From contig JAGWAU010000004.1 in NCBI GenBank assembly GCA_021296255.1, positions 18,465-82,464 on the forward strand: a stretch of DNA of 64,000 bases. The letters run 5' to 3'. The position numbers and the translations under genes were made by a program. Source of the stretch: Alphaproteobacteria bacterium. GTDB taxonomy: Bacteria; Pseudomonadota; Alphaproteobacteria; UBA2966. Of this stretch, positions 45,751 through 54,952 are shown piece after piece; the first letter of the stretch is position 1; each line of letters opens with the position of its first letter. Under the pieces are notes generated by a model. It ran no database searches. It had not been told where the DNA came from and saw nothing but the letters and a program-made list of their open reading frames with translations.

Positions 45751-46622
45751 TCGCCGAAGTCTTCGGCGTCGTTGCCCCCGTCCTGTTCGGCGCCGCTCTG
45801 GGGTTCGGCTGGGCCCGATTCGGACCTGCCTTCAACACCGAGTTGCTGGCGTCGCTGGTGTTGGTGGTCGGCACGCCATGCTTGATTTTCTCGACACTGA
45901 CGAAATTCAGCGTCGACCTTCACGCGGTCGGGACCATGGCACTGGCCGCGTTGATGTCCATCGTCATTATCTCGGCGGTCGGCAGTGCGATCCTGTTCGC
46001 GACACGACAACCAGTCGGTACCTTTCTCCCCTCCCTACTATTTCCGAACTCGGGCAACATGGGGTTGCCCCTTTGTCTGTTCGCATTCGGTGACGAAGGG
46101 TTGGCCCTGGGCATCGCCTTCTTCACCGTGACGTCCGTAGGAAACTTCACGCTCGGGGCTTGGCTCGCTTCGGGCGGCAAGTCTCCCGTGCGGTTACTGC
46201 GGACACCGTTGATCTGGGCCGCGCTGACCGGGGTGGCGTTTCTGGCTGCTGGGATCAAGCCGCCCCTCTGGTTGTCCAATACGACACGATTGATCGGCGA
46301 CTTCACGATTCCGGCGATTCTGATCGCTCTGGGAGTCGCCCTGGCCAAATTGCGAGTGGCTAATATGGGACGCGCGGCGCTGATCGGCGTCCTCCGTCTG
46401 GGCCTCGGAGTCGTATTGGGATTGTCGCTGGCGGAACTGCTCCACTTCGAGGGTGTCGCGCGAGGAGTGGTCATACTCCAGTGCGCGATGCCGGTGGCCG
46501 TTTACAACTTCCTGTTTGCCCAGCGGTATGGCAACACTCCGTCCGATGTGGCGGGCGGCGTCGTTGTCTCGACGACGATATCATTTCTGACACTGCCGTT
46601 CCTGATCGCTTACCTTCTTTGA
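45747..46622 (+). CDS. AEC family transporter, second of tandem pair
   Basis: A 291-residue paralogue of the preceding carrier, sharing GTPCLIFSTLTKF, FPNSGNMGLPLCLFAFGDEG and the ending TLPFLIAYLL. About ten membrane helices. The GTG at 45747 overlaps the previous stop, giving translational coupling. An open stretch upstream to 45069 is a frame shadow of the first carrier. The two may form a heterodimer or have different substrates. Confidence 0.9.
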   Translation: MIAEVFGVVAPVLFGAALGFGWARFGPAFNTELLASLVLVVGTPCLIFSTLTKFSVDLHAVGTMALAALMSIVIISAVGSAILFATRQPVGTFLPSLLFPNSGNMGLPLCLFAFGDEGLALGIAFFTVTSVGNFTLGAWLASGGKSPVRLLRTPLIWAALTGVAFLAAGIKPPLWLSNTTRLIGDFTIPAILIALGVALAKLRVANMGRAALIGVLRLGLGVVLGLSLAELLHFEGVARGVVILQCAMPVAVYNFLFAQRYGNTPSDVAGGVVVSTTISFLTLPFLIAYLL

Positions 46623-47022
46623 GGACCCAATGTCCTTCAACGTTGGGCAGGACGGTTTCCGGCGCCGTAGCAGACGCCCGATGATCATGATTCCGGGTGA
46701 AGTCCCGGATTCTCGGGAAAATCTGGTAGGGATGCATCCTCGTTGAGGATTCACAAATCGGTGCCGGTTGCCGCCGACCTCCAGAGCGTGAAGTTCTACT
46801 ACCCGACCGCCGATGAGATGAAGCTCTGGCGGCAAGGAGCGGTCGGTGTGTGGGCCGATTTCAAGGGTCCATTCGATCCGGGAATATCGAGCCAAATGAA
46901 TGTGGCCGTTATCTCCCAATCATTGTTTGGAGGATGATGGTCCATGACAATGAGAGCCGATCGGGGAACGAGATTCCAAAGGGAAAACCCAGTCCCCCGC
47001 GTCTTAATGACGACGGCCGAAG
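46623..47022. other. 400-nt region without an intact gene
   Basis: It holds the TRAP binding-protein remnant (46785-46895) and no other feature I can support. A 64-codon ATG frame covers the remnant but has no upstream domain. Confidence 0.6.
46785..46895 (+). pseudogene. TRAP transporter substrate-binding protein (DctP family), C-terminal remnant
   Basis: The translation reads VKFYYPTADEMKLWRQGAVG then VWADFKGPFDP, which closely resembles the C-terminal helix region of DctP-type solute-binding proteins. Nothing before it resembles the rest of the domain, and the expected final helix (RRVLEEQGL-like) is missing after FDP. A PdxA-family gene follows; PdxA2-type genes often neighbour TRAP transporters, so this may be what is left of such a cluster. 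Confidence 0.55.
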
Positions 47023-48063
47023 ATGGAATCACCTGCCGCATCCGGCCACCGGACGAGGCCAAGAATCGGAATCCTACCGGGCGACCCCAATGGAGTCGGA
47101 CCGGAACTGCTGGCGAAGCTACTGGCCGATCTCGACGATGAGACCAAAGCGGACGTCCTTGTCATCGGCGACGCTCACGTCATCGAGGCCGGGGCCCGCA
47201 CCGCGGGCGTTGCGGTGTCGCTGCCGGAGCGGACAGCCGATGCCGAAGCGATGGCGGAGAGCGAAGCCGCGCATCTGGTGATGGAGACCATTGCCCCGGA
47301 TAACGTGACCCCGGGAAAGGCGACCGGGGCGGCCGGACGCTCGATGTTGAAGACGCTCGAGGCGGCGGTCGATCTCGCCGCGGCCGGCATGATCGACGGA
47401 GTTTGCTTTGCCCCGCTCAATAAGAGCGCCCTGCACCTGGGGGGCATGACGGAAGCCGACGAAATGCAGCACATCGCCGCTCATCTCGGCGTCAAGGGGC
47501 TAGCCCGCGAACTGAATGCGGTCGAGGGCCTGTGGACGACGCGCGTCACCAGCCATGTCGCCCTGAAGGACGTCGGCGGACTGATCAATGAGGAGGCGAT
47601 CCTGGCAGCGATGCGCCGACTCCACGACACCATCTCGGACGTCGGCGTCGAACGGCCACGCCTTGCCGTCGCGGCGCTCAATCCTCATGCCGGAGACAAT
47701 GGCAACTTCGGGCGCGAGGAAATCGACATCATCGCACCAGCCGTCGAGCGCGCGAAGGCGGAAGGCTTCGACGTCGTCGGTCCGTGGCCTCCGGACAGCG
47801 TATTTCTGCTGGGCAAGGACGGACGCGTAGACGGCATCGTGGCGATGTATCACGACCAGAGCCAGATCGCCATGAAGTTGCTGGGCTTCGATCGTAGCTT
47901 GACACTGCTTGGTGGCCTCCCCGTGCCCGTAACGAGCCCGGCGCAGGGATCCGCCTATGACATCGTCGGCAAGGGGGTCGCGCGCGTCAGCGCTCTGCGC
48001 TTTGCATTCGATCTGGTTGTCACGCTCGCGACCCGTCGTATCGCGCGAGCCCGCTCCGCATGA
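47023..48063 (+). CDS. PdxA-family dehydrogenase (4-phospho-hydroxy-L-threonine or four-carbon acid phosphate)
   Basis: A 346-residue NAD- and metal-dependent oxidative decarboxylase. Signature segments: GILPGDPNGVGPELL near the N-terminus, CFAPLNKSALHLGG, TTRVTSHVALKDV (metal histidine), NPHAGDNGNFGREEIDII and GIVAMYHDQSQIAMKLLGF. It may be PdxA of pyridoxal-phosphate synthesis, or the PdxA2 group that works on D-threonate or D-erythronate phosphate; the NPHAGDNG form and the TRAP remnant upstream favour PdxA2. I therefore give no symbol. The ATG at 47023 adds only about 13 residues before RIGILPG. Confidence 0.88.
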   Translation: MESPAASGHRTRPRIGILPGDPNGVGPELLAKLLADLDDETKADVLVIGDAHVIEAGARTAGVAVSLPERTADAEAMAESEAAHLVMETIAPDNVTPGKATGAAGRSMLKTLEAAVDLAAAGMIDGVCFAPLNKSALHLGGMTEADEMQHIAAHLGVKGLARELNAVEGLWTTRVTSHVALKDVGGLINEEAILAAMRRLHDTISDVGVERPRLAVAALNPHAGDNGNFGREEIDIIAPAVERAKAEGFDVVGPWPPDSVFLLGKDGRVDGIVAMYHDQSQIAMKLLGFDRSLTLLGGLPVPVTSPAQGSAYDIVGKGVARVSALRFAFDLVVTLATRRIARARSA

Positions 48064-48214
48064 CCCCGGCGCGAATTTCGCGATTTGCTGGACGGTCCAG
48101 AATGCCTTTGGCCACCGCTGTGCCATCGCCGCCCCGGCAACGGTCTACGTGCGACCTACTCGCCAAGGAGGCGCGAAACCATTCTGTCGGACTCGCTCGT
48201 GTCTCAAGTTGCGA

Positions 48215-48553
48215 CTAGCGCCACTCTCCCCAGTCCCGGGTCGGAGCGGGTCCTGCCGGAACCTCATCGATGATGAAGACGTCGGCATCGGAAACGGGCT
48301 GACGGAGCCCGGCCGCTTCCTGATACTCGGGCGAGTTGTACCAGCCCAGCGCCGCTTCCTTGTTCTCGAAGCCGATGATGACGAAGCGGCCCGGCCGGAA
48401 ATCCCCCTCGACGATCTCCGCGTCGCCCGCCGTCGCGGCGCGACCCACATACCATCCACCATGCTTGACGATGGTCTCGGGCACGACGGCAGCGTAGTTC
48501 TTGTAGGCCTCCGGATCGTGGACCGTGATGTTGGCAATGACGTAAGCGGCCAT
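48215..48553 (-). CDS. DUF1330 domain protein
   Basis: A 112-residue dimeric alpha/beta-barrel-fold protein. Typical DUF1330 features: MAAYVIANITVHDPEAYKNY at the start, HGGWYVGRAATAGDAEIVEG in the middle and RFVIIGFENKEAALGWYNS with PEYQEAAGLR later. Function unknown; the fold resembles small ligand-binding or monooxygenase-like proteins. The ATG at 48553 is preceded by AAGGAAGTTC, which decides it over an ATG five codons upstream. Confidence 0.9.
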   Translation of the reverse strand: MAAYVIANITVHDPEAYKNYAAVVPETIVKHGGWYVGRAATAGDAEIVEGDFRPGRFVIIGFENKEAALGWYNSPEYQEAAGLRQPVSDADVFIIDEVPAGPAPTRDWGEWR

Positions 48554-48684
48554 GAACTTCCTTTTCAAATGCCATATGCATGATCGCTCGATGGTGCCGC
48601 GCGCGCTTCGCGGAGTCCAGACCGATCAAGGTTATCGGAATCCGCAACCTCCCTTGCAACGAACGGTGTGTGTGCGATCGAGAA

Positions 48685-48957
48685 TCAGGTGTTTTCGCTT
48701 GGGGATCGCACCCGGAGCGCGAGAGCGTGAACGCGGTCGCCAAGTTCATCCGCAAGTACGCGATAAACCATTCTCTGACGTTCTACGCGGGGCATCCCAT
48801 CGAAGGTCGAAGCCACGATTTCAACGCGAAAATGGGTCTCGCCTTCGGGACGCGCACCCGCGTGTCCCGCATGCAAATGCGACTCATCGATGATGTCGAG
48901 ATGAACCGGAGCGAACGTATCGGTTAGCTTGGCGTGTATGGAGTCGGCGACACTCAT
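48685..48957 (-). CDS. bolA: BolA family protein
   Basis: A 90-residue BolA-like protein with the class II KH-like fold. The family region ESHLHAGHAGARPEGETHF and ERQRMVYRVLADELGDRVHA is present. BolA proteins bind monothiol glutaredoxins and iron-sulfur clusters, and influence cell shape and stress responses. It is divergent from the DnaJ-like gene (149 nt), a neighbourhood shared with cobS/cobT in many alphaproteobacteria. Confidence 0.93.
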   Translation of the reverse strand: MSVADSIHAKLTDTFAPVHLDIIDESHLHAGHAGARPEGETHFRVEIVASTFDGMPRVERQRMVYRVLADELGDRVHALALRVRSPSENT

Positions 48958-49071
48958 GCCTGTTTCCGCAAAGAGCTTTTGCGTCTCGCACGGTGATCCG
49001 CGGTCCCCGCCCTGTCAAGGAGATACCACAGTTTCCGCGAACACGGGCCGGCGGGCACGCCATGGCGACGG

Positions 49072-49100
49072 TTGTCAGTGTGTGGACCTGACTCCATACT
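49072..49100 (+). promoter_or_regulatory. sigma70-type promoter of the DnaJ-like gene
   Basis: TTGTCA (49072-49077), 17-nt spacer, CATACT (49095-49100). The -10 ends 6 nt before the ATG at 49107, so transcription would start at or next to the start codon (possibly a leaderless mRNA). No ribosome site precedes the ATG. Confidence 0.45.
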
Positions 49101-49106
49101 TGAATC

Positions 49107-49694
49107 ATGCCACCGTCGAAGCTCAAGGATTTTTCTCCAGCGCGAGCCGTGCGCGCCTGCGATCATCCGGAATGCGACGGGGAAGGTAAGTTTCGTGCCC
49201 CGAAGTCACCGAGTGATCTGAATACCTACTATTGGTTCTGTCTCGACCACGTCCGTGCGTACAACGCTACGTGGAACTATTTCGAGGGTATGTCGCAGGC
49301 CGAGATCGAGCGGTTTCAGAAGAGCGCGGTCACATGGCATCGTCCGACTTGGCCGTTCGTCAGCGATTTGCGTAACGACGGCGTCCGGCACTTCGCGCCG
49401 CAACGCGATTTTTTCGCCGGCTTTCGGGATGATTTTGGCGTCTTGTGGAGTGAAGGCGCGGATGGGGCAGCCGATGATGGCAGCCCGCGAAAGCGGGTGA
49501 CGCCCGAAGAAAGACGCGCGTTGGCCGAACTGAACCTTGACTCGAACACGGACTTGCAACAAATCAAGGACCGGTACAAGGAACTCGTCAAGAAATTCCA
49601 CCCCGACGCCAACGGTGGCAGCAAGAAGGCCGAGGAAAGGCTCAAGGCCGTCAATCGGGCATATGGCTGCTTGCTGTCTTCCGGCTACGCCTGA
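49107..49694 (+). CDS. J-domain protein
   Basis: A 195-residue protein with a C-terminal J-domain (about 135-195) containing the HPD tripeptide in KKFHPDANGGSKKAEE and closing AVNRAYGCL, which should stimulate DnaK-type ATPases. The N-terminal 120 residues carry a conserved alphaproteobacterial region: two cysteines in VRACDHPECDGEGKF, the stretch YYWFCLDHVRAYNATWNYF, then HRPTWPF. It lies 31 nt before cobS on the same strand, so it probably shares the cobST transcript; a role in assembling the cobaltochelatase is imaginable but unproven. Confidence 0.92.
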   Translation: MPPSKLKDFSPARAVRACDHPECDGEGKFRAPKSPSDLNTYYWFCLDHVRAYNATWNYFEGMSQAEIERFQKSAVTWHRPTWPFVSDLRNDGVRHFAPQRDFFAGFRDDFGVLWSEGADGAADDGSPRKRVTPEERRALAELNLDSNTDLQQIKDRYKELVKKFHPDANGGSKKAEERLKAVNRAYGCLLSSGYA

Positions 49695-49725
49695 AACGTA
49701 GCCCTCAACAATACGGACGCAATTT

Positions 49726-50730
49726 ATGGATTCCACCGATACCGCGGTCGAAGGGGCTGAAAAGCCGCTCGGCGTTCCCGACATCACAGTGTCAGTCAAT
49801 CAGGTGTTTAGCTTCGACACGGAGCTCCAGGCACCGGCATTCTCGCAGACGCACGACTTAGTGCCCGACATCGACGAGGCTTACTGCTTTGATCGCGAGA
49901 CGACACTCGCGATCCTGGCCGGCTTCGCCTACAACCGCCGCGTCATGATCCAGGGCTACCACGGCACGGGAAAGTCGACTCACATCGAACAGGTTGCGGC
50001 CCGGCTCAACTGGCCGTGCATTCGAGTCAATCTGGACTCGCACATCAGCCGTATCGATCTCATTGGGAAGGACGCGATCGTGATTCGGGATGGCAAGCAG
50101 GTCACGGAATTCAGAGAGGGAATGCTCCCGTGGGCGCTGCAATCCGCGACTGCGCTCGTATTCGACGAGTACGACGCCGGCCGGCCCGACGTGATGTTCG
50201 TCATCCAGCGGGCGCTGGAGGCAGAGGGCAAGCTGACGCTGCTCGACCAGAACAAGGTCATCCGGCCGCACCCGGCGTTCAGGCTGTTCTCCACGACCAA
50301 TACCATCGGGCTCGGTGATACGACCGGCCTCTACCACGGCACCCAGCAGATCAACCAGGGTCAGATGGATCGATGGAATATCGTCTCGACCCTCAACTAT
50401 TTGCCTCACGAGGCCGAACTTGAGATCGTCCTGGCCAAGACACCGACTTACGACACCCCGGAGGGTCGGAAGATCGTTTCGAATATGGTCAATCTTGCGG
50501 ATCTGACGCGCGCCGGATTCATGAACGGCGATCTATCCACAGTGATGTCGCCGCGGACAGTGATCACTTGGGCGGAGAATGCGAGCATCTTCGACGACAT
50601 CGGCTTCGCGTTTCGGCTCACGTTTCTGAACAAGTGCGACGAAGTGGAACGTACGACCGTGGCCGAGTACTACCAGCGCTGTATCGGCGAAGAACTCCCG
50701 GAATCGGCGACGAACATCCAATTGATGTAA
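49726..50730 (+). CDS. cobS: aerobic cobaltochelatase subunit CobS
   Basis: A 334-residue AAA+ ATPase that, with CobT and CobN, inserts cobalt into hydrogenobyrinate a,c-diamide. Walker A is [13 protein letters not shown], Walker [17 protein letters not shown], and sensor region [19 protein letters not shown]. Family-specific N-terminal [18 protein letters not shown] is present in slightly changed form. cobT follows after 31 nt. CobN is not in the window. Confidence 0.95.
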   Translation: MDSTDTAVEGAEKPLGVPDITVSVNQVFSFDTELQAPAFSQTHDLVPDIDEAYCFDRETTLAILAGFAYNRRVMIQGYHGTGKSTHIEQVAARLNWPCIRVNLDSHISRIDLIGKDAIVIRDGKQVTEFREGMLPWALQSATALVFDEYDAGRPDVMFVIQRALEAEGKLTLLDQNKVIRPHPAFRLFSTTNTIGLGDTTGLYHGTQQINQGQMDRWNIVSTLNYLPHEAELEIVLAKTPTYDTPEGRKIVSNMVNLADLTRAGFMNGDLSTVMSPRTVITWAENASIFDDIGFAFRLTFLNKCDEVERTTVAEYYQRCIGEELPESATNIQLM

Positions 50731-50761
50731 GCGGACCAACGGATCCAGTCGCCCTGAGACC

Positions 50762-52615
50762 ATGAGCCAGCCAGAAAGTCCGGTCGAACCGTTTAAACGG
50801 GCTGTCACCGCGGCAATGCGCGCCATTGCCGAGGACGATGAACTCGAAGTCTCCTACGGTTCGGAAGGCGCCGGCATCAGCGGCTCCAGGGCCAGGCTAC
50901 CACTGCCGTCACGAGAGCTGCCCCCGAAGGAGGTCGGCCAGATCCGTGGCATGGCGGATTCCCTCGCGCTGCGTGTCCGGCACCACGACGAACGGCTGCA
51001 CGCCGCAAGAGCACCCAAGGGGCAGGACGCACGCGCTCTTTTCAATGCCGTGGAACTCGCTCGAGTCGAAGCGCTCGGCGCGCGGCGCATGGTCGGCGTC
51101 TCGCAGAACTTGAACGACGCGCTCGAAAAGGAATGTGAAGCGCGCGGCTTCGCCAAGATGGAGCATCGAGAGCAGGCGCCCTTGGCCGACGCCGTCCGAC
51201 TCATGCTGCGGGAACAGCTCACTGGGACGGTGGTACCGGAAAGCGGCCAACGCATTGTCGAGTTGTGGCGGGATGAGATCGTGGCCAAAGCGGGAGCCGA
51301 TTTCCGGGAGCTCGCGGAAGCCATCGATGACCAGGCAGCGTTTGCTGCCGTGGCCCGGCGGCTTATCGCCCACCTTGATCTGGCCGAAGATTGGGAGGGC
51401 GAGGACGAAGAGCTGGAACAGTCGTCCGACGAAGACCAACCGGATCAAGAAAATCAGGAAGACGAGGGCGACGGCACTCCGCCCGATGGCATGTCTGCCG
51501 AGACGGAGGAGGTGGCGGAAGGCGAAAGTTCCGGCGAAACCGACTTCGTCGCGTCCGATCAGATGCAACCTCTGGGAGACGGGGAGGAGGACCCGGGAAA
51601 ATCCGAACATCCCTGGTGGCCGGATGGATTTTACGGAGACAATGCCAACGAACCGCCATATCGGGCGTACTCCACCGGGTTTGATGAGATTGTCGAAGCT
51701 ATCGAGCTTTGTGACGCCGAAGAGCTGACACGCCTTCGCGCACAACTTGATCGGCAGGTCCAGCATCTCCAGACGGTTATCGGCCGGCTCGCCAATCGTT
51801 TGCAACGCCGACTCCTCGCCAAACAACAGCGTTCGTGGGAGTTCGACCTGGACGAAGGATTACTCGATGCCGCCCGGCTGGCGCGGGTGGTCGCCAACCC
51901 ACTGCATTCCTTGTCCTACAAACAGGAGAAGGAAACGGACTTCCGCGATACCGTTGTGACGTTGCTGATCGACAATTCGGGCTCCATGCGCGGCCGGCCC
52001 ATAAGCGTCGCGGCGACTTGCGCCGACATTCTCGCCCGCACCTTGGAACGCTGCGGAGTCAAGGTTGAGATCCTCGGTTTCACGACCCGAGCGTGGAAGG
52101 GGGGGCAGGCGCGGGAGCTCTGGCTTTCACGGGGCAAGCCGCCGAACCCCGGGCGCCTCAACGATCTCCGGCACATCATCTACAAAGGGGCCGACGAGCC
52201 CTGGCGGCGTGCCCGCAAGAGCCTGGGACTCATGTTGCGTGAAGGCATCCTCAAGGAAAACATCGATGGAGAGGCTCTGCTATGGGCACACCATCGTCTT
52301 CTGGGACGCCACGAGCAGCGCCGGGTTTTGATGGTCATATCGGATGGCGCACCCGTCGATGACTCGACCCTCTCGATCAATCCCGGCAACTATCTCGACA
52401 GGCACCTGCGGCAGGTCATTCACTGGATCGAGACACGCTCCCCTGTCGAGCTCGTGGCGATCGGTATCGGTCACGACGTGACGCGTTATTACCGAAAGGC
52501 GGTAACGATCGTCGATGCCGAGCAATTGGGCGGAGCGATGATGGACAAGCTAGCCGAACTGTTCGACGAGGAACCTCAGTTCATGGTGCCGATCGCTTCG
52601 GAACGTATCCATTAG
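50762..52615 (+). CDS. cobT: aerobic cobaltochelatase subunit CobT
   Basis: A 617-residue partner of CobS. The N-terminal CobT domain contains [21 protein letters not shown] long acidic middle (about residues 210-285, e.g. [20 protein letters not shown]) is typical. The C-terminal von Willebrand A domain has the MIDAS motif [10 protein letters not shown] and [13 protein letters not shown] with D and S/T metal contacts. Its TAG stop is the first triplet of a dispersed palindromic repeat. The gene order J-protein/cobS/cobT suggests one operon. Confidence 0.96.
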   Translation: MSQPESPVEPFKRAVTAAMRAIAEDDELEVSYGSEGAGISGSRARLPLPSRELPPKEVGQIRGMADSLALRVRHHDERLHAARAPKGQDARALFNAVELARVEALGARRMVGVSQNLNDALEKECEARGFAKMEHREQAPLADAVRLMLREQLTGTVVPESGQRIVELWRDEIVAKAGADFRELAEAIDDQAAFAAVARRLIAHLDLAEDWEGEDEELEQSSDEDQPDQENQEDEGDGTPPDGMSAETEEVAEGESSGETDFVASDQMQPLGDGEEDPGKSEHPWWPDGFYGDNANEPPYRAYSTGFDEIVEAIELCDAEELTRLRAQLDRQVQHLQTVIGRLANRLQRRLLAKQQRSWEFDLDEGLLDAARLARVVANPLHSLSYKQEKETDFRDTVVTLLIDNSGSMRGRPISVAATCADILARTLERCGVKVEILGFTTRAWKGGQARELWLSRGKPPNPGRLNDLRHIIYKGADEPWRRARKSLGLMLREGILKENIDGEALLWAHHRLLGRHEQRRVLMVISDGAPVDDSTLSINPGNYLDRHLRQVIHWIETRSPVELVAIGIGHDVTRYYRKAVTIVDAEQLGGAMMDKLAELFDEEPQFMVPIASERIH

Positions 52616-52652
52616 AACGGTTCCGATTCGACCGGAACCACTCCGGCGTTCC
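52613..52652 (+). repeat. dispersed palindromic repeat, copy C
   Basis: It starts on the cobT stop TAG and reads AACGGTTCC, loop, GGAACC, then ACTCCGGCGTTCC. Its arms GGTTCCG/CGGAACC pair over a 7-nt loop. It is the clearest copy and closely resembles copy B at 16362-16399. Confidence 0.75.
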
Positions 52653-52745
52653 TTACCGCCCGAGGCGGTCCGACCCGAGGTGCGAGAGATCCGACTCTCC
52701 GGCCCCCGTAGTGCCCGTTCGAGAGCGCGGCAGGCATGAGTCAAT

Positions 52746-53318
52746 TCAGGCGGCGGATTTATCCGCGTTCATCGCCGCCGCCGTGACGAAACGCATCAGC
52801 GCCCGGAAGGGGATCAGCAGCGCAAGCGCCATCCCCATCTTCACGCCGAAATCACCTAGCCCCCACGTGATCCACGGCAGGCCCGTGCCGGCGAAGGCCA
52901 GCGAGAAGAACAGCGCCGTGTCCAGGGCCGACGCGGAAAGCGACGAGACCAGCGGCGCCCGCCACCACGCCCCGGAACGGCGCAGTCGATCGAAGATCAG
53001 GACATCAAGCAACTGGGCAGCCAGAAATGCGCTCCCCGAGGCGCAGGCGATGCGTGGCCCGGCCGCCCAGACGGAGAGCACCACGGCGATTCCGAAGCCG
53101 ACGTAGACCACGCGGCGCGTGGCCGCGGCACCGAAGTGTCGGTTCGTCAGGTCGGTCACGAGAAAGGCGATGGGGTAGGTCAGCGCACCCCAGGTCAGCC
53201 AGTCGTTGATCGGGAATTGCACGGCGATATTCGACACGACGACCACGATCGCCATGGCCGCGATCGGAGGCCAAAGCTCAAGCAGCGGATGAGTCGTTGG
53301 ATCTTGCCGGTCACTCAT
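52746..53318 (-). CDS. VUT-family queuosine-precursor transporter (YhhQ-like)
   Basis: A 190-residue membrane protein with about six helices. The signature ALTYPIAFLVTDLTNRHFG (residues about 41-59) and the C-terminal WITWGLGDFGVKMGMALALL match the DUF165/YhhQ group, which takes up 7-cyano-7-deazaguanine for tRNA queuosine. Starting at the ATG at 53318, preceded by GGAGGCGG, gives the normal length. It is 81 nt downstream of rpmB and on the same strand, so it may share that promoter. Confidence 0.88.
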   Translation of the reverse strand: MSDRQDPTTHPLLELWPPIAAMAIVVVVSNIAVQFPINDWLTWGALTYPIAFLVTDLTNRHFGAAATRRVVYVGFGIAVVLSVWAAGPRIACASGSAFLAAQLLDVLIFDRLRRSGAWWRAPLVSSLSASALDTALFFSLAFAGTGLPWITWGLGDFGVKMGMALALLIPFRALMRFVTAAAMNADKSAA

Positions 53319-53399
53319 TCCCGCCTCCGATCCGAGATGAAAGGGTTCTTGTTCGTGCCGGCGGCACGGTTCTCGCGCCGGCGACGACCGTGTCGGCAA

Positions 53400-53687
53400 C
53401 TAGGAAACGGCTTGAGCCTTCAGAATCTCGCGCCGCACGCGGCGGGCATTGGCGGAGAGGCTAGCCTCCTTGGCATCGGCCAGGAACTTGTCCAGGCCAC
53501 CCGCATGCTCCACCGTTCGGATAGCGCTGGCACTCACCTTGAGACGGATCGGCCGGTTCAGTACTTCGCTGAAGATCGACACCCGCTGGATGTTCGGCAA
53601 GTACCGCCGCCGCGTCTTGTTGTGCGCGTGACTCACGTTGTTGCCGGACATCACCGACTTTCCGGTAAGTTCACACCGTCGTGCCAT
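53400..53687 (-). CDS. rpmB: 50S ribosomal protein L28
   Basis: A 95-residue large-subunit ribosomal protein. Typical: MARRCELTGKSVMSGNNVSH, KTRRRYLPNIQRVSIFSEVL and a C-terminal basic helix ARRVRREILKAQ. The ATG at 53687 is fixed by the family N-terminus. A strong promoter lies 75 nt upstream. Next gene on the strand is the queuosine-precursor transporter. Confidence 0.97.
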   Translation of the reverse strand: MARRCELTGKSVMSGNNVSHAHNKTRRRYLPNIQRVSIFSEVLNRPIRLKVSASAIRTVEHAGGLDKFLADAKEASLSANARRVRREILKAQAVS

Positions 53688-53761
53688 TTCGGTCACCTGT
53701 TTCGCCGTCTGATGGGATGTCTGAAACCGCTGCACGGGTGCAGGTCCGGTACGGCGTGCGC

Positions 53762-53790
53762 TTCATAAGGCATCGCCCGTGGACCGTCAA
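53762..53790 (-). promoter_or_regulatory. sigma70-type promoter of rpmB
   Basis: On the minus strand TTGACG (53790-53785), 17-nt spacer, TATGAA (53767-53762), 75 nt before the rpmB ATG. The 233-nt gap that holds it contains no other feature I can support. Confidence 0.7.
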
Positions 53791-53920
53791 GCGACCCCAC
53801 GCCCCGGGATCATGCACGCGATGGGGAGAAGCGCGGTGGAATTCGGATGCTCGCTCGACAAGTTCCGTCATGCGGTCGAGGCCGGCGACGGCTGGGCAAG
53901 TATGCCGAATTCCCTGGTTG

Positions 53921-54952
53921 TTACCTGCTGCCGTCTCCACCACTCCGAAAGGCGCCGAGCAGGCGTTGCGCGGCCGCGCCGGGCGTCGTGTGGCCGGCCC
54001 CCACGTCCTGCTCCAGTTGCGGTATCAGCTCCGCGGCGGCAGGCTCGTCGCGGAGGGCCGCGATCAGGTTCTCTCCGACCTCGTTCCACATCCAATGACG
54101 GGCCTGCGCTTGGCGGTGGCGGTCCAGCCCGCCGCCCGCCCGCAGTGCCCGCTGGTGGGACTCAACGGCTCGCCAGACGTCCCCGATGCCCGTTTTTTCC
54201 AGGGCTGAGCACATATGGACTTCCGGTGTCCAGGAACTCGTCGCTGGCCGCAGGAGATGCAGGGCACCGCTATACTCGGCCGTGATGATCTTGGCTTGGC
54301 CCGCAAGCTCACCATCCGCCTTGTTCACGACCACCAGGTCGGCGATTTCCACGATCCCCCGCTTGATGCCCTGCAGTTCGTCGCCGCCACCGGGCGCGAT
54401 GAGAAGCAGGAAGGTATCGACCATGTCGGCCACCGCCGTCTCCGATTGGCCAACCCCGACTGTCTCCACGATGACGACGTCGAAACCCGCGGCCTCGCAA
54501 ACGAGCATGGCTTCCCGCGTGCGCCGCGCCACGCCTCCGAGGTTCCCCCCCGATGGCGACGGCCGAATGAAGGCGGCAGGATCCCGCGAGAGGGAGTCCA
54601 TTCGCGTCTTGTCGCCGAGAATCGAGCCGCCCGAACGGCTCGACGATGGATCGACAGCGAGCACGGCGACACGGTGTCCGGCACCCGTCAACTCAACCCC
54701 GACTGCTTCGATAAACGTCGATTTACCGACGCCCGGCGCACCGGAGATCCCGACCCGAACGGCATTGCCCGTATCGGGGAGCAACATATCCAGCAACGTC
54801 AACGCTTGGCCCTGGTGATCGGGTCGGCGCGACTCGATCAGGGTGATGGCCCGTCCCATGGCGCGTCGGTCCCCGTTTCGGACGCTCTCGGCGAGCGCTT
54901 CCATGTACGGATTTTCACCCATCGCAACGGGCCTTTCAGGCGTTGCGGTCAT
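53921..54952 (-). CDS. meaB: methylmalonyl-CoA mutase-associated GTPase MeaB
   Basis: A 343-residue G3E-type GTPase that loads and protects adenosylcobalamin-dependent acyl-CoA mutases. P-loop GISGAPGVGKSTFIEAVG, Walker B-type AVLAVDPSSSRSGGSILGDK, FDVVIVETVGVGQSET and the guanine-recognition LVVVNKADGE are all intact. The ATG at 54952 overlaps by 4 nt the stop of a 43-codon ORF (ATGA), which supports this start. No mutase gene is in the window. Confidence 0.94.
   Translation of the reverse strand: MTATPERPVAMGENPYMEALAESVRNGDRRAMGRAITLIESRRPDHQGQALTLLDMLLPDTGNAVRVGISGAPGVGKSTFIEAVGVELTGAGHRVAVLAVDPSSSRSGGSILGDKTRMDSLSRDPAAFIRPSPSGGNLGGVARRTREAMLVCEAAGFDVVIVETVGVGQSETAVADMVDTFLLLIAPGGGDELQGIKRGIVEIADLVVVNKADGELAGQAKIITAEYSGALHLLRPATSSWTPEVHMCSALEKTGIGDVWRAVESHQRALRAGGGLDRHRQAQARHWMWNEVGENLIAALRDEPAAAELIPQLEQDVGAGHTTPGAAAQRLLGAFRSGGDGSR

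Noticed and set aside
46944..47141. 65-codon plus-strand frame before pdxA
   Set aside because: Arginine-rich shadow overlapping the start of the PdxA-family gene in another frame.
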